From: Eretmocerus hayati
Taxonomy: Eukaryota > Arthropoda > Insecta > Hymenoptera > Aphelinidae
Direction: 5' to 3'
Length of the DNA: 64,000 bases
Assembly (NCBI GenBank): GCA_029851415.1
Contig: CM056742.1
Coordinates: 83,442,748 to 83,506,747, forward strand
The notes beneath the pieces were generated by a model, which made no database searches, was not told the DNA's origin, and saw only the letters and a list, made by a program, of their open reading frames with translations. Shown one piece after another: positions 10,439 through 21,899 of this stretch. The first letter of the stretch is position 1; the number at the start of each line of letters is the position of its first letter. Made by a program: the position numbers and the translations under genes.

Positions 10439-12387
10439 AGATGAATTTAAATTCTTTTTAGAAGATAAAAATTAAGGTATCATTTTTGTTAAAAGAATGT
10501 ACTTCTTTTTCATTTGATTTACGCCAGGGTAGCAAAGAGTTATAATACATAGGTTAGATTCAAATAATAGCATTTATCAAAATGAAATAGAATAAATTCA
10601 TACCTCAGCAATTCCTTTTTACCACACAAATATCTAAACACATTTTTTAAATATTCATGGTCTTAACTATGATTTTAATAAAAAACTCTAAATTGAACTG
10701 CAATTACTTGATCACTCTGGAATTAAAAAAGAAAAGATTTTAGAAACAACTAGAAAACCAGGTAGTACGTGGCAGCTGCATCAAAGCAGGGTTCCGGTGT
10801 ACGTGGGCCTTTGGCGTGGCAGCTGCATTATAGCAGTGTTCCGACGCCAAAATGACAGTGTACCTGCAATGTTAATTGCGTTGGTAACTGGGCTCACCCT
10901 GGAGACTGAGTGACGATTGCTACCCAAAGAGCTGGTAATCATTGATATAGATGTATAATTTACATTAATGTATTCTGGGTAGCCATCTATCAGCGACATA
11001 TCAATTATCCGATATACAAGATGTGAGTTTGGCGGTTGATTCAAATTGGTAATTTGATACTTTGCTAATAATTAGGATTTCCATAATGGAATGTTGATGA
11101 CATTAATATTGTGGCTTCTTCTTCTAGGCTGAAACATATCTCAGTCGTATCCACGATATTCCAGTAATATTCCTAAAGAAAATCTCCATTAGTAAATCCC
11201 ATAGATTTGAACCTGGCGCCCTTGAGCATGCGCAGTATGATCAATCAATTTGGCCAATCAAGAGATAGCAATATACAGCAGACGACATCAAGATATCCAG
11301 TGCATCAGTCATATGGGTTGTGGTTATGACAGGTGTTTGTTTACTTTCAACAATCAGCTGGGTGTTTTGAGTATCGCAAAATAATGATAAATAAACAGCA
11401 GCAGTGGGTAAGTAAACCTGCAACATATTTCTAAAAGCATGTGTGAACATATCATGGGTGCTAGTACTCATGGTATAATGTAATGTAGAATATTAGTGTT
11501 TTGGTGATAGATGTTGATGGGTGGTTTTTATAAATAATGAATAAACTATTGTTTTTGCATGATGCTGATGTTATATGGGTTGAATACTAATAGTTAATGC
11601 ATTGCTGTTGTCAGACAACTAATTCTTCATGTGTTTTTATAAGAAAACTTGGTGCGTCAACTGGGAAGGATAGCCCACGTTATGGGCCAGAGGCATCAGT
11701 TGAGCTGTGTTGGACACTCACCATTATCAGATGGGAGCCAAGCCGCAGAATAAACATCATTCCCTCAGGATAGATGGGATTCTGGGATTACCAAGGAAAA
11801 TTAGGTATGGGATCTTGACTATCTTTGAACTTCAAATGTAAACTCCTATTGACTGTTTATATATTGACTGACTCAACCATTAATGTTGAGTTAGTGTGAA
11901 TTATTATCAGCTGATGGCTGTGAGATTATATGTGCAGAAATATGTACTGACAAACCATTAAGAATAAGATCTGAATGCATGAAACTGAATGAATGGCTTT
12001 CGCATGACTCTTTTCTATTACTAACATTTCTTCTCTTACTAATAAAATAGAATATATAATCAGATACTAATTCCTGTATTTGTTTCATGTTCCTGATATT
12101 ACCTGGTGCTAGATGTCCAGATTTGACAGCCTGATTACCTGATAAGATGTCCAGCCTCCTGTTTTTGCATCCAATAGTTGTTTGAGTTTCATCGATGGAT
12201 CAATAACATCATATTTTGGTATGGTTTGATCATCGACTTACCGGTAAGGTCTTTTAGTTGAACTAGAAAATCTATATCTAACTTGAAAATCTAACTAATC
12301 TCACTCATTCTCTTCCAGGTAAAGAGAATGGAAAATACAACAAAATCTAAATCTGAAACTAAATTTTAAACCAGAATATAAATCACT
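10439..12387. other. Unassigned AT-rich segment
   Basis: AT-rich DNA with no recognised gene. A short direct repeat (CGTGGCAGCTGCAT...AGCAG.GTTCCG) occurs at about 10769 and 10814. Minus-strand frames of 87 (10781-11044) and 76 (11241-11471) codons look protein-like but match nothing known to me. They are listed only so that a search can test them. Confidence 0.3.
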
Positions 12388-12795
12388 TCAACTAAAGTCG
12401 GGATGAAAAATCACATTTAAAATCGCCCTAAAGCTGTGCGCTGCAGTTTGATTATCAGAACTGGGGTTCCTTGCGGTTACGTGGGATCCATTGATGAGAA
12501 AATCTTTGAAATCACTGAGAGCATCGATATGGATCTTTTCAGACTCAGGAAAGGAATTTTTCTTGACATAGTCAATTTTAAACGTGAAATCTCCATGAGT
12601 AATGATTCTATCATGGATTTTTTTCACCTCCGTAAACCACTCTTCTATTTTACCTATGCGTGTTTCAGCCCCACCAATGGTCATTTCCCGTCTTTGTCTC
12701 TTCTTGAGATTGGTGGAAGAATTGGAAATTCTGTCTCCTCTCGATAGATGCGGAACGACAAGTTCTTCTAAGGACAACTCGTCCAAAGATGTCAT
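12388..12795 (-). other. Orphan open reading frame, 135 codons
   Basis: A methionine-initiated frame on the minus strand, with a charged, protein-like composition and no stop over 135 codons. It starts MTSLDELSLEELVVP, has a basic cluster (LKKRQRREM) near residue 31 and then an acidic/hydrophobic alternation. No signal peptide, membrane segment or known motif was seen. A plus-strand frame of 103 codons overlaps it at 12436-12747, so chance openness of low-stop sequence cannot be excluded. It could be a host exon, a domesticated fragment or a gag piece. Confidence 0.25.
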
Positions 12796-13534
12796 GATGA
12801 TTGGTCAAACAACTGTTATAGGGAGTGCGAAGTTGAAAAATGTATTTCGCACCTATCTTTTGGTCGTTATAATTACTTGATCTCCGAAAGTCTAGGAGAT
12901 TTAACTTGGGTATGGGAGTGAATTTGAGATATGGGTATCGCTGGCAATGAGCAATGAACCTGAGATGGATCTCAAATTCGATATATGCTTGGTTGAATGC
13001 GTTCGATAGCAAAATTGCTTAGGCAGGGTAAGCACAAATTGAAAAGCGCCAGGAGTGACTCGAAAAGCTAGGACGTTGAGAATCGCTCTTACATAATGAG
13101 GTTCAACAATAGCATGTAGAGCAATATTGTTGTCATAGGGCTACGCTTCAACAAATTGAAGAACATTAATTCAGAACGATCTTACTTGTATTAGCACTCG
13201 TCGTCGTTGTAAGGTAGCGATGAGCTTCATATGAGTGTAGTTGACCTCAACGGCCTTGCATCGTCAGCAGTCTGGACTTGGTGGCGATGCTTCATTACTC
13301 CAATTTGAGCTGCATTGGAATGCGACACGATGACAGCTGTGCCATGTCCTTCATATAGGCGTAGTTTCCATCTAGTCATTGTTATTGTAGACTTCAGCTT
13401 GGATGATATAAAAACTCCAGCAGAGATTGTGTTGCTGGATAGGTCTAATCTCCGTATATGCATCGGCAGACTCAACAATACGATGGGCACACAGATAACT
13501 TCTCAATGACACTTCCGTATACTCACATAAACTG
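12796..13534. other. Unassigned segment
   Basis: Only overlapping short frames on both strands, with no recognisable family. One minus-strand stretch near 13120-13060 has an ankyrin-like look (ALHAIVE...) but is too short and broken to call. Confidence 0.25.
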
Positions 13535-13545
13535 CACTTTTCGGC

Positions 13546-13577
13546 GTGGATCCGGGTTCGAAGGACCAAAAAATGTT
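13546..13577 (-). other. PBS-like tRNA 3'-end match next to TGTTC
   Basis: GGTTCGAAGGACCA (13555 region) reads like a tRNA 3' end including the T-loop and CCA. It is followed after AAAA by TGTTC, the same layout as the primer-binding site and LTR boundary of the minus-strand BEL/Pao element at 62891-62913 (CGAAGGACCA-AAA-TGTTC). The rest of a matching LTR was not found, so this is either an orphan LTR boundary or coincidence. Confidence 0.35.
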
Positions 13578-13868
13578 CAAAATAGCGTAGGTTTGTGGAT
13601 CCAATAAACGAACAACACTCGAATCTTGATTTCGCGTTATTTCAATGACGTTCGAAACAGCTGCCTCTCATTGCGCGGGAGGCTACATTGTGTCGCGTGT
13701 GCACTGTTCGATGGTTGTCGAAAGAAGAAAAAAGCGGTGCACGCCACGGAATTTCATACGTAATGAAATGAATTATCCAGGCTACGCAAGACCTGAGTTA
13801 GCAAAAACACGGTTGGCACATATCGATGCCACTTACCCAATGAGTTCACTTTGAAATAAACAAGCACC

Positions 13869-14963
13869 ATGGATGGTCTGATTTTACTACCTCAGAGTAC
13901 TCCAGATCTCTCATTTCAACAAGTTGATTCCCTCCAAGACCAATTGGAAACTCTTCAAAATCTTTCGAAACACCTACGAGCCAAGATTGACCCCGTAACT
14001 CCCACAAATCCAGCAGTAGTCGAGAATAATGGGGAAATACTCGAACAAGTGGGTGTGCTTGAGAAACTCCTGAAGAGGCAATCATCTCAGCTGGATGAGA
14101 TGAAACTTGATCGACAATTGATCTTGGACGAGAATATAGATATGCAGAATCATTTGAAAATTTCTTGTAGATCTGGAAATGTTTCTAATTCAGATTGTGA
14201 TACTGAAAGTGGTTCATTCGATAATCTGAATGACGTAGGTACCCAACAGCCTTCCTCATCATTGCGGACTGGTGCTCGGACTTCGAACACTGTTGATGGC
14301 ACTACCAAGCACTGCGAACTGGTGATAAATGGTGTTCTGAACCCCGATTCAAACATACCTGTATGAGATGCAGAAGATATTTCGTTTGCCGTGCCCGGTA
14401 CAATCCTTCCCTCGCTGAAGAGAGGAGACATCTTCGGTGTTCGATTCTCAGAGTCACGGCGTGCAACGGCAGGGTTGGGGGATGGAGTACAAGGGAGTGG
14501 AGCATCAAGCTTGGAAAGTCCACCATCATTTATCATCAACATGACCACTGAACGCCTTGCTCATGATGTGCTGCGAGCAAAGCGCTCGACTGCTTTCACC
14601 ACTAACGATATTTCCCCTGCCTTACTGGGATAAGAGTCCGCCCCCATTATGCCAGGACGCAAGGTATTCATCAATGAGCTACTGCCTCATGATGGATTCG
14701 AATCCTTCGAAAGCTTGAGGACTATTGCAAGGAGGCTTGGTTTCGAATATGTTTGGCACAGTGATGGCAGAATTTCCGCTAGGCGAGGCCAGGGCAGGCG
14801 AGCACATGTCTTCACTTATCCTGCTGATTCGCATATCATTCATACTGCGTGTCCGTCAGAGACTCGCCGCCTTTCCCACTGTTTGGATCGTCTTCCTAAG
14901 ACGGATAACCATATTCCAGGGCATGGCAGTGATGAACCTACATCAGCAGTTTCAGCACCATGA
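13869..14963 (+). pseudogene. LINE 1 ORF1 (nucleic-acid chaperone-like), two nonsense codons
   Basis: A single reading frame of 365 codons, broken only by TGA at 14364 and TAA at 14631. Residues about 10-100 are rich in leucine/glutamine/glutamate heptad-like spacing (coiled coil). The middle is serine-rich. Residues about 210-255 (PPSFIINMTTERLAHDVLRA...TTNDIS) and 262-320 (FINELLPHDG...LGFEYVWHSDGRISARR) match the Baculo_FP-type ORF1 domain, which binds RNA and assists target-primed reverse transcription. The terminal TGA overlaps the ORF2 start in ATGA at 14960. The start codon (ATG 13869) is the first in frame and has a CACC before it. Confidence 0.8.
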
Positions 14964-17809
14964 CTGAGGACGTTCGGAGGGCGGGATCCCTCAATGTTAC
15001 CTCCTTGCCAGGTCATATTCAGCAATTGCGTTTCCATATCACTCATGACCCATCACATCATCTCATTGGTGTTGCCGAGACATGTCTGGAAGCAAAGATC
15101 GACGATAGTCCCATTCAGATCCCAGGTTTTTCAGTGATCAGACAGGATCGGAACAGGGTTGGCGGTGGTGTTGCCCTCTTCGCACGAAGTGATTACAAAG
15201 TCAAGAAATTGGCCAGTTCGGATACAACTTGTAGAGGTAAACCTCTGAAGCCAGAGTGTTTAATTTGTAGCGTGCAAAGGGGTGACTCTCCGCCTATCCT
15301 CGTGGGAGTTATCTACCAACTCCCCGATGTCCGGATCCAAGACGGTTCTGAAGTGTTTGATGTACTCCGCAATCTGTCTAGTGATTCCAGTCACAAAATC
15401 ATTATGGGGTTCTGAATGCAAACTTCTGAATCACATCCACCGACGCGACCACTGTTAGACGACTGACAGACGAACTGTCCTTGCAGTTAGTCCAGCATGG
15501 CTCGACACACCATACTCACACCTGTCTTACATGGATTGATGTTATACTAGTCGACGACAACGACACTGTTACCGATGCATAGAACATCCATCTCCCGTGT
15601 TTTGGCAGTCACGCACTGATATAAGTAACGATTGACACCTTTGTTCCTAAACCGGTTGAGAAACCTTTCTCGTTTCGAAAACACAATGACATCGACCCCG
15701 GAAACCTCGATGACGTACTACAACAGATGGGCTGGACACCTATAGATCTTGCCGACACTGACCTGGAGGGAGCAGTAGAATGTTTGAATGAGAATCTCCG
15801 TGCAGGTACGGATTCATTAGCTCCATTAAAAACAGTACAACTCAAAGAAAATGGTACTCCATGGGTTGGTCCTGAGCTGAAGCTCCTTATTGCGAGATGC
15901 CGTGCGGCAAAAGGACACTATCGGCACACTGGCCACGCGGTTTCTCTCAATGAGTTCCTTCGATTGAGTCAGGAGATCGAGGTGCGATCAGCACATGAGC
16001 GGCGTACTTCCCTCCGTAATCATCTCTCGGATGCTCTTGATACAAATAAGAAAATTTTGAAGGAAATGCGCAAACTCGGTCTCCTACCTAAGAGTTAAGG
16101 AGAGGACTTACATGGTTCCACACCGGATGAGCTGAACGCGCATTCTGTGGGGGTCTCCGTTTCGCACTGTGAGAGTAGTAAAGAAGCGAAGAGAATTGTA
16201 TCCTCAGTTAATGATACAGGCTTCTCGTTCAAGCCCACAAATCAGGTTGATGTCATCTTGGCTGTGGAACATTCCCCATCACAGGCTCGTGGGGGGATGG
16301 AATACCTCAGGCTGTAATCGCGAAAGCTCTCCGGGCCATAAGCGATGTCAATGTCAAAATTTCCAACTCCTCCTTTGCTGATGGTATTTTTCCGGAGACT
16401 TGGAGGAAGGCACAGCTCATTGCATTGAAGAGAACAACAGCACCCTCTGTCCTCTCGGATTTCCACCCAATAGCTCTGCTTTGCTTCTTGTCCAAGGTCC
16501 TGAAGAAGATAGCTCACGACCAACTCATGGAGTACCTCAAACAGAAAGGTTTGCTTGACTCCCTCCAGACTGGTTTTCAGCAACATAAGAGTACTCGGAA
16601 AGCCTTGCGAAAATTGACCGACGACATTCGGATTGCTGAAGACAAGAAAATGGTTACATTACCACTACTATTCGACTCTAGCAAGGCATTTGACACCATA
16701 TCACCATCTTAACTGTTACAGAAACTTCGTATACTAGGATTCTCGAGGACGGCAATTATGTGGATGAGAACATATCTCGAAATGCGTTCTCAAATGGTGA
16801 CATCACGAAACAAAGGTGATTCTAATTGGCGCACCACCAACCTGGGAGTTCCACAAGGTTCCGTTCTCGGGCCCCTTTCGTTCAGCCTATACGTTAATGA
16901 CTTGGCAGATATACTCCGCGGATAGCCCATCAAATACCTATTCTATGCAGATGACCTCCAGATTCACCTTCATCGCTCGGCTAGAAGAGGCAGCACGGGC
17001 GGTCGCATAATAGGTTGAGTCCTCCGGCCTGCGTCTCAACGCTTGCAAAACCAAGACATCTCCTTCGGCTCTACGAGTAACGTCAATGATGGGAATGGGT
17101 TTGGTCGGCGTTGGGATGCCGGGGGGAGTGACAATTCCCTTCAGCGGCACCTTGATGAGTCTTGGTGTGACGCTTGACAGTAGATTTGCGTGGGAATCGT
17201 AGATTGACCAAGTAGTAAAGAAAGTCAACAGAGCCCTATATGGTCTGCGAATCATCAGGGCTTGTACCACCGAGACTCTCCGCCTTAGGCTAGTCGAAAC
17301 ATCAGTCCAACTTCACCTTGACTACTGCTCGGTAGTGTACCTGGACGCTAGTGTAAAACAGCGACTGCAACGTCTGAACAATTCATGTGTGAGATACATT
17401 CTTGGCATCAGGAGTGACGAAACCCATACATACATACATACATACATACATTACCTCGTACAGGGAGCGTCTGGGCTGGCTACGTTCGGACTCAAGTAGA
17501 CTATACTTTGCAGCCATTCTCACTGACAGAGCCATTAGGCTGAAAGAGCCCGGATACCTGGCAGCAATGTTCAATAAGTATCAGTACAGACCCACCAGTA
17601 GGGGTGGAGTCAGAGATCTTAGCATTCCTAGAGTTAGGCTCAAAACCACTGAATATTCTTTCCAGTGTTGCGGTGCTAGGCTTTGGGACTCTCTGACGCC
17701 CCTCCTGCGCAATTCATCCTCATTGGCATCATTTGAACATTTATTCAAACTCCAGATGCTCAAACTTGACACCCAAGGCCTCGTAATAATCCCAAAAGTG
17801 ATGATATGA
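14960..17809 (+). pseudogene. LINE 1 ORF2: endonuclease and reverse transcriptase, frameshifted
   Basis: The endonuclease starts SLNVTSLPGHIQQLRF, then AETCLEAKI, QDRNRVGGGVALF and VGVIY (14960-15415). Its C-terminal half is only traceable in broken frames (15440-15720). The linker ends KKILKEMRKLGLLPKS (to 16098). The RT frame (from 16425) has LPLLFDSSKAFDTISPS, then after a stop LGVPQGSVLGP (16840 on) and an intact FYADD at 16941-16955, with another stop just before it. The C-terminal domain (RERLGWLRSDSSRLYFAAIL...SFQCCGARLWDSLTPLLRN) is open again at 17402-17809. At least four frame changes and several stops make it non-functional. Confidence 0.85.
17425..17451 (+). repeat. (CATA)n microsatellite inside LINE 1 ORF2
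   Basis: About seven CATA units. They interrupt the ORF2 C-terminal region and probably arose after the element died. From 17881 to 18109 nothing is recognised. Confidence 0.9.
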
Positions 17810-18109
17810 CCGCTCCCAGTGAGAAAGAGTGGGTTACCGCTCTTAATAAAGCGACAATGTTACCTGATTGATTTAATTGACGTGTCATTCTGTGATGAAA
17901 ACTAGACTGTAGATAGCGCTGACAAGATATCTTATAACGATACGATTCTCTACAAATTCATATATATGGCTTTCTCTTTTTTCCTTTTGCTAGAACCGAG
18001 TATCAAGTAAATTACCTTCTCATTCCTGAGGAATCTTGTACAGAATTGTATGATGATATTGTATTGTCTGCGGTTTTTCCTACGGGCAGAATGAAGCGTA
18101 TCTATCCAT

Positions 18110-18602
18110 GTACCTATCTACTCGTAGACTCGGGGCAACGTATCGTTCGCGTGACGACCCGAAAGCTCCTCGTTGTCTGCCCATAGTATGAGTCTCGCGT
18201 CACCCGCTAAAGCCACAATTATCACCCCTTATGGCAGTTCGATAGTCAAGAGACTGTTCCACTGGGTGTTCCAGTTGAACGAGCCGGAGACTGATCTCTG
18301 CCCGATCCCGGCGGACAGCTCTCAAACCTCTTGTAACTCGTCAGTATTGTACACGAGGGTTCTGTTCCGCAGGTGGTCACTCGTTACGGCCAGTGGGTAG
18401 GGGTTACTTCGCCTGCCTTGGATTCGTAGGCTCGCTCCCAGCTTGCACAGTTGAACGCGTTCTTGATGTCCAATGCAATGATGGCGCAAAAGCCTCTTCT
18501 ACCTCGGTACGGGCTCCCTACCGCCGATTGGGCCCGCTCTTGCACTGTTCCGATCGCATGCACCGTGCTGCGACCTCTGCGAAACCCAAACTGCATCGGT
18601 GA
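18110..18602 (-). pseudogene. R1-clade reverse transcriptase, C-terminal part
   Basis: Read on the minus strand, the frame 18596-18384 gives MQFGFRRGRSTVHAI...CAIIALDIKNAFNCASWERAYES, the R1-type RT blocks. After a frame change it continues LRNRTLVYNTDELQEV...SVSGS...TIELP...GVIIVALAGDARLILWADNEE to about 18110. The catalytic F-A-D-D box is replaced by L-A-G-D, so it could not polymerise even if the frame were open. R1-clade elements are arthropod non-LTR elements, several of them specific for rDNA; no rDNA flank is visible here. Confidence 0.75.
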
Positions 18603-19178
18603 TAGCCACAGAACAGATACCTAAAGAGAAGCGCTAGTCCCGTGTTATGCGCTGGCAACAAAGTGGAGCCTGCATCAGAGCTCCAAGTGGCGGGGAATGG
18701 AACCTCCTCTTGTCTGTGTGACTGGCATTTGCAAGTAGTGGTGCGCGGGCAGGTATGAAAGGGCCGCGGCTAATCCGCGATGACTTTGCAAAATTGGTTG
18801 CGAAAGCAAACGTTTCACTTTCGTCTCTATTTATTATGGTAGGTATTCTCTCTACCTTTTCGTTCAGCTGTCTTCTCTCACGCCACTGTGTATTACACTT
18901 TTATATAGAACGCTCGCGTTGCGCCGCGGGGGGGGGGGGGCGAGTATACCGATGGGACTAATCGCTATATTACGGTCTGACTCATTAGTGTGCTGATTTC
19001 TAGGCCCGCTCGGTGCTCTTATATAGCAATCGAGTACATTTGTGGCCACTTGCGAGAAAATCTCCGGAAAAACTCTGGTGCATTTCTAATAGACAGTTTG
19101 GTCAAACGTCACCTGGAGGTTGGGCTGGGAAATTTGCTTGCTCTGAACTGGAAAATTGTCGTCAAAAGTATCAAAGTT

Positions 19179-19222
19179 GGATTTTTAATCAGTAGTCATA
19201 TACTACTACTAATTAAAAATCC
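19179..19222. repeat. Hairpin
   Basis: GGATTTTTAATCAGTAGT pairs with ACTACT...ATTAAAAATCC. The outer 11 bases of the arms are exact, and the inner part has a small asymmetry. Confidence 0.8.
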
Positions 19223-19362
19223 ATACTATAGTCATTCCCGAGCAAGCCGAAAACCATTGAATGTAACAATGGAAATAGGGGTATAAAGTACTCGATAAAG
19301 TTTGCGCGAGCATAAAAAATAAATAGTATTTGTTTTTGACTCCAATGTCCAGCAATTATCAA

Positions 19363-19455
19363 TGGTGGATTATGAATTTGATGCTTTTTTGGACAGATTT
19401 TATTAATACAGGGAACAAATCTGCCCAAAAAAAGCATCAAATTCATAATCCACCA
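19363..19455. repeat. Long near-perfect hairpin (pre-miRNA-sized)
   Basis: Positions 19363-19400 and 19417-19455 form arms of 38-39 bases with one or two mismatches and one bulge around a 16-base loop. The arm begins TGGTGGATTATGAATTTGAT. The total length of about 93 bases and the small loop are in the range of a microRNA precursor or of a tiny MITE. Confidence 0.85.
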
Positions 19456-19929
19456 TAAAAAAATAAACTCTTCTTATTCTAAACGCCTTGTTATGTTATC
19501 TTTTCCATTGTAACACCTTTCATCCTCTATGGTGAAATAGCGGATGTAATAAAAAAAAGTTTCTTTTTAATTACATCAACTGTTTTACATCGAAAGGAAA
19601 GAGGTATTTGTTGACGCGGCTGATTGCCGTATATACGCGCTAGTCATTCTGTCTCTCTCACTCTCACAGAAGTCACAACAGCTGAGTATATATAGCTGCG
19701 TAATGCATAATACGCGGCACGGCACGCGTTCATGTGTTGGTATAGCAAGCCGCCACAGGCCACCACTACTAGCTAACGATCCCCTCATGTACGAGAAGAG
19801 GTTCCATTCCCCGCCACTTGGAGCTCTGCCTGTTTGTTTCTACTCTGCCCTATACTAGCTGCACCCCCCTGGTGATAGCCGACCATTCTCCTCGCAGGCT
19901 TCCCCACACTGTTGAGCACCATTCCCTCG

Positions 19930-20177
19930 TACATTTCCCCGATGTTGCCGTGCATGCTGAGAGGGCGTTGACCTTCTTGGCCTTTAGGTATCAAGACCAG
20001 CCTCTGGCGTTTCCACTTGTCCGGGAGAGTTCCGGCGCTCGAACAGATGTTGGAGAGTTTGGAGAGAAGCTCTGGTTTGTATATAAAGACCAGTTTTAGA
20101 GCTCCGTTTGAAATGCCGTCCAGGCCAGGGGCCTTGCCATTTGGCATCTTCTCCGCCGCTATGAGTAGCTTCTGCAT
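19930..20177 (-). pseudogene. R1-clade reverse transcriptase, N-terminal part
   Basis: The minus-strand frame beginning at 20177 reads AAEKMPNGKAPGLDGISNGALKL...LPDKWKRQRLVLIPKG...RPLSMHGNIGEMYEGMVLN. These are RT blocks 0-2a of R1-type elements (G-K-A-P-G-x-D-G-I and R-P-L). The frame stays open to 19785, but past about 19930 it stops resembling RT. The next RT block (QFGFRRGRSTV) is found at 18596, beyond the insertion. Confidence 0.75.
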
Positions 20178-21583
20178 TGTGAAGAGAGGGATGGGATCTT
20201 CGTTGCCTGAAGGGAAAAAGACCCTAGATTATACCTGTGGAAGATCCGTCCTTCAAGATCGATGAGACCAAATGATCAACTTATATACACTCCTCTTACT
20301 GTCCTGATATCGATAAAATTCAATTCAACGGTTATTAGTGTCAAATCTGTGCATTATCTGAGTGCAACGTGGACGTTGCAGCACGCTTTTCGTCTCCTCT
20401 CGTCAAACCCTCGTCGTCACCTCGGGCAAAGTAAATCTAGGACTAATCTTTTATGTCCAAATTTTCTTCCGAGGTTTACCCGAGGTGACGAGAGAAGAAG
20501 ACGACAACGACGTTCAAACGAGCTGATGGCTCCCGCCACCAGCGTGGTGGCAGCACCTTCCAGCTCACCAGGCCGGGCGGCGCAGCGCTTGCGCGGGGAA
20601 GAGGAAGCCGCGCCGCGCATCGCCGGCCGGCAATCTTGGGATGGCTGCCGGCCTATAGAGACCTCCCTGTACCTCGTGTACGTTAAATTCGCCGCGTGCT
20701 CCAGGAGTTTGACCCAGTACGGGTCCAGTGATCGCGCCGCGGGTGAACCAGGAGTTTTGTGTATGTGTGAACAAGGTGTGAGTGCCAAGACTGGTGCCAG
20801 CAGCTGCTGGCACGTGGCCCCTCACACGACCACATCTCGCCCAGGGGATCCAGCTCTTAGAGGGGGACCCGGTCTGGGCTAAGAGAGAGAGAGAGAGAGC
20901 TGCAGCCGCAGCAGGGTTATAGCAGCTCCAGTAGCAGAGCAGCAGCGTCGCAGCAGTTCAGCCTATTTCGCGGGCACCCGGACGACATAGACCTATGCGG
21001 TGAGTGGCATTACGTCTTCCCCAGGGTGCATCCGCCCTCATCGTGAACCCCCCGGGCGGAGAGTCGTGTCCAGGGCTACCGGGTGGCCTATTTCCCAGCT
21101 CGCGACGCGGTGTGTCCTTCTTGTCCGCCGACCCATCGCGTCGTAACCGTGTCCCTCCAACCCCCCGCGCCAATATTAGCATGCACGTTTTGGCCATGCT
21201 GGGCCACGCGGGTCGGTGTAGCGGCCATTTTGCGTAATGATTCTGACTTCCGGAGACGAAGACGCGGAGAGTTGGAGAGGGACGGGTCCGCCGGCTGGGG
21301 AAATGGCTCCCCCCCTCGCGTTAGCTCCGCCCACAATGTATATGGGTGATTCCGCCGAAACAGTGCAGTGAATAATTTCGAGTCAATGTACGTGGGTGTT
21401 TCCGCTGTAAAGTGACTTTTTGATATTGTGATTTTCTGTGAATTATTGGACAAATGAACGATTTGATGACAGTTTTCGCCACAGATGGCGTTGTAAATAG
21501 GTTTATCGACCTGCGAGTCGGGAAATGCGATTTCTAATAGCAATAAATCCGTTTGTATTTTTCTGAACGATGAGAGTGATTAT
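20178..21583. other. GC-rich segment with simple repeats, no recognised gene
   Basis: From about 20480 to 21340 the sequence is markedly richer in G+C and CpG than its neighbours, which keeps long frames open by chance on both strands (206 codons at 20262-20882 plus, 123 at 20417-20788 minus). No domain is recognised. A hairpin pairs 20414-20426 with 20479-20491, a (GA)n run lies at about 20884-20899, and a CAGCAG-rich stretch follows. A short direct repeat (AATGTAYRTGGGTGTTTCCGC-like) occurs at 21336 and 21386. It could be the 5' UTR of LINE 2, which starts downstream. Confidence 0.4.
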
Positions 21584-21899
21584 TTGTGTCGATCGAATTC
21601 TACCAGTGTCCGCAGAATACATTCGCGTTTTTCCAGGTGCTCCCAATTTGCCCCACTGTCCCGCCCCTCGTGGCGCGGGGTGCCTGGCCCTGACCTGATC
21701 CGGCCTAATATAAATGAGGTAGCGTTGGGTGGGTTTAGCTTTTCAGGAAATTTCCCCCTGCTGATGCCCACCACGTTACATGAGCAAGCCCCCATTGCAC
21801 ATCAATCGAACCCGTCGTCTGCTACTTGTGCAAGACAGCGTGAGCGGTCTGCTTTTCCGGGACCCAAGTTATCTAGCTCACGTACGAAAATCCGTTGGG

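Larger units (their letters stand above)
13869..17880 (+). mobile_element. Non-LTR retrotransposon 1 (CR1/Jockey-like), decayed
   Basis: A two-ORF LINE. ORF1 has a coiled-coil-like N-terminus and a Baculo_FP-like C-terminal domain; ORF2 has an APE-type endonuclease, RT with YADD and the usual C-terminal domain. The 3' end after 17809 is short and ends in CCTGATTGATTTAATTG, typical of elements without a long poly(A). Many stops and frameshifts make it inactive. Element 3 (27860-29798) belongs to the same family; its endonuclease and linker proteins align by eye along their length. The exact clade needs a phylogeny. Confidence 0.82.
18603..19929. mobile_element. Insertion splitting the R1-like RT, with 31-bp inverted repeats
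   Basis: This ~1.3-kb block separates the N- and C-terminal RT parts. Within it, 18676-18706 is the exact reverse complement of 19798-19828 (arm starts CAGAGCTCCAAGTGGCGG). Similarity weakens immediately inside the arms. A poly-G run lies at 18929-18940. Two hairpins lie in the interior (19179-19222 and 19363-19455). No transposase was recognised. The block could be a TIR element, or the result of an inversion between inverted copies. Confidence 0.5.

Noticed and set aside
13030..13130. Ankyrin-like peptide on the minus strand
   Set aside because: Only about 15 residues look right (ALHAIVE...) and stops lie on both sides. Too little to call.
20262..20882. 206-codon open frame on the plus strand
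   Set aside because: It lies in GC-rich DNA where stops are rare on both strands, overlaps open frames on the minus strand, and has no domain or codon pattern that favours it.
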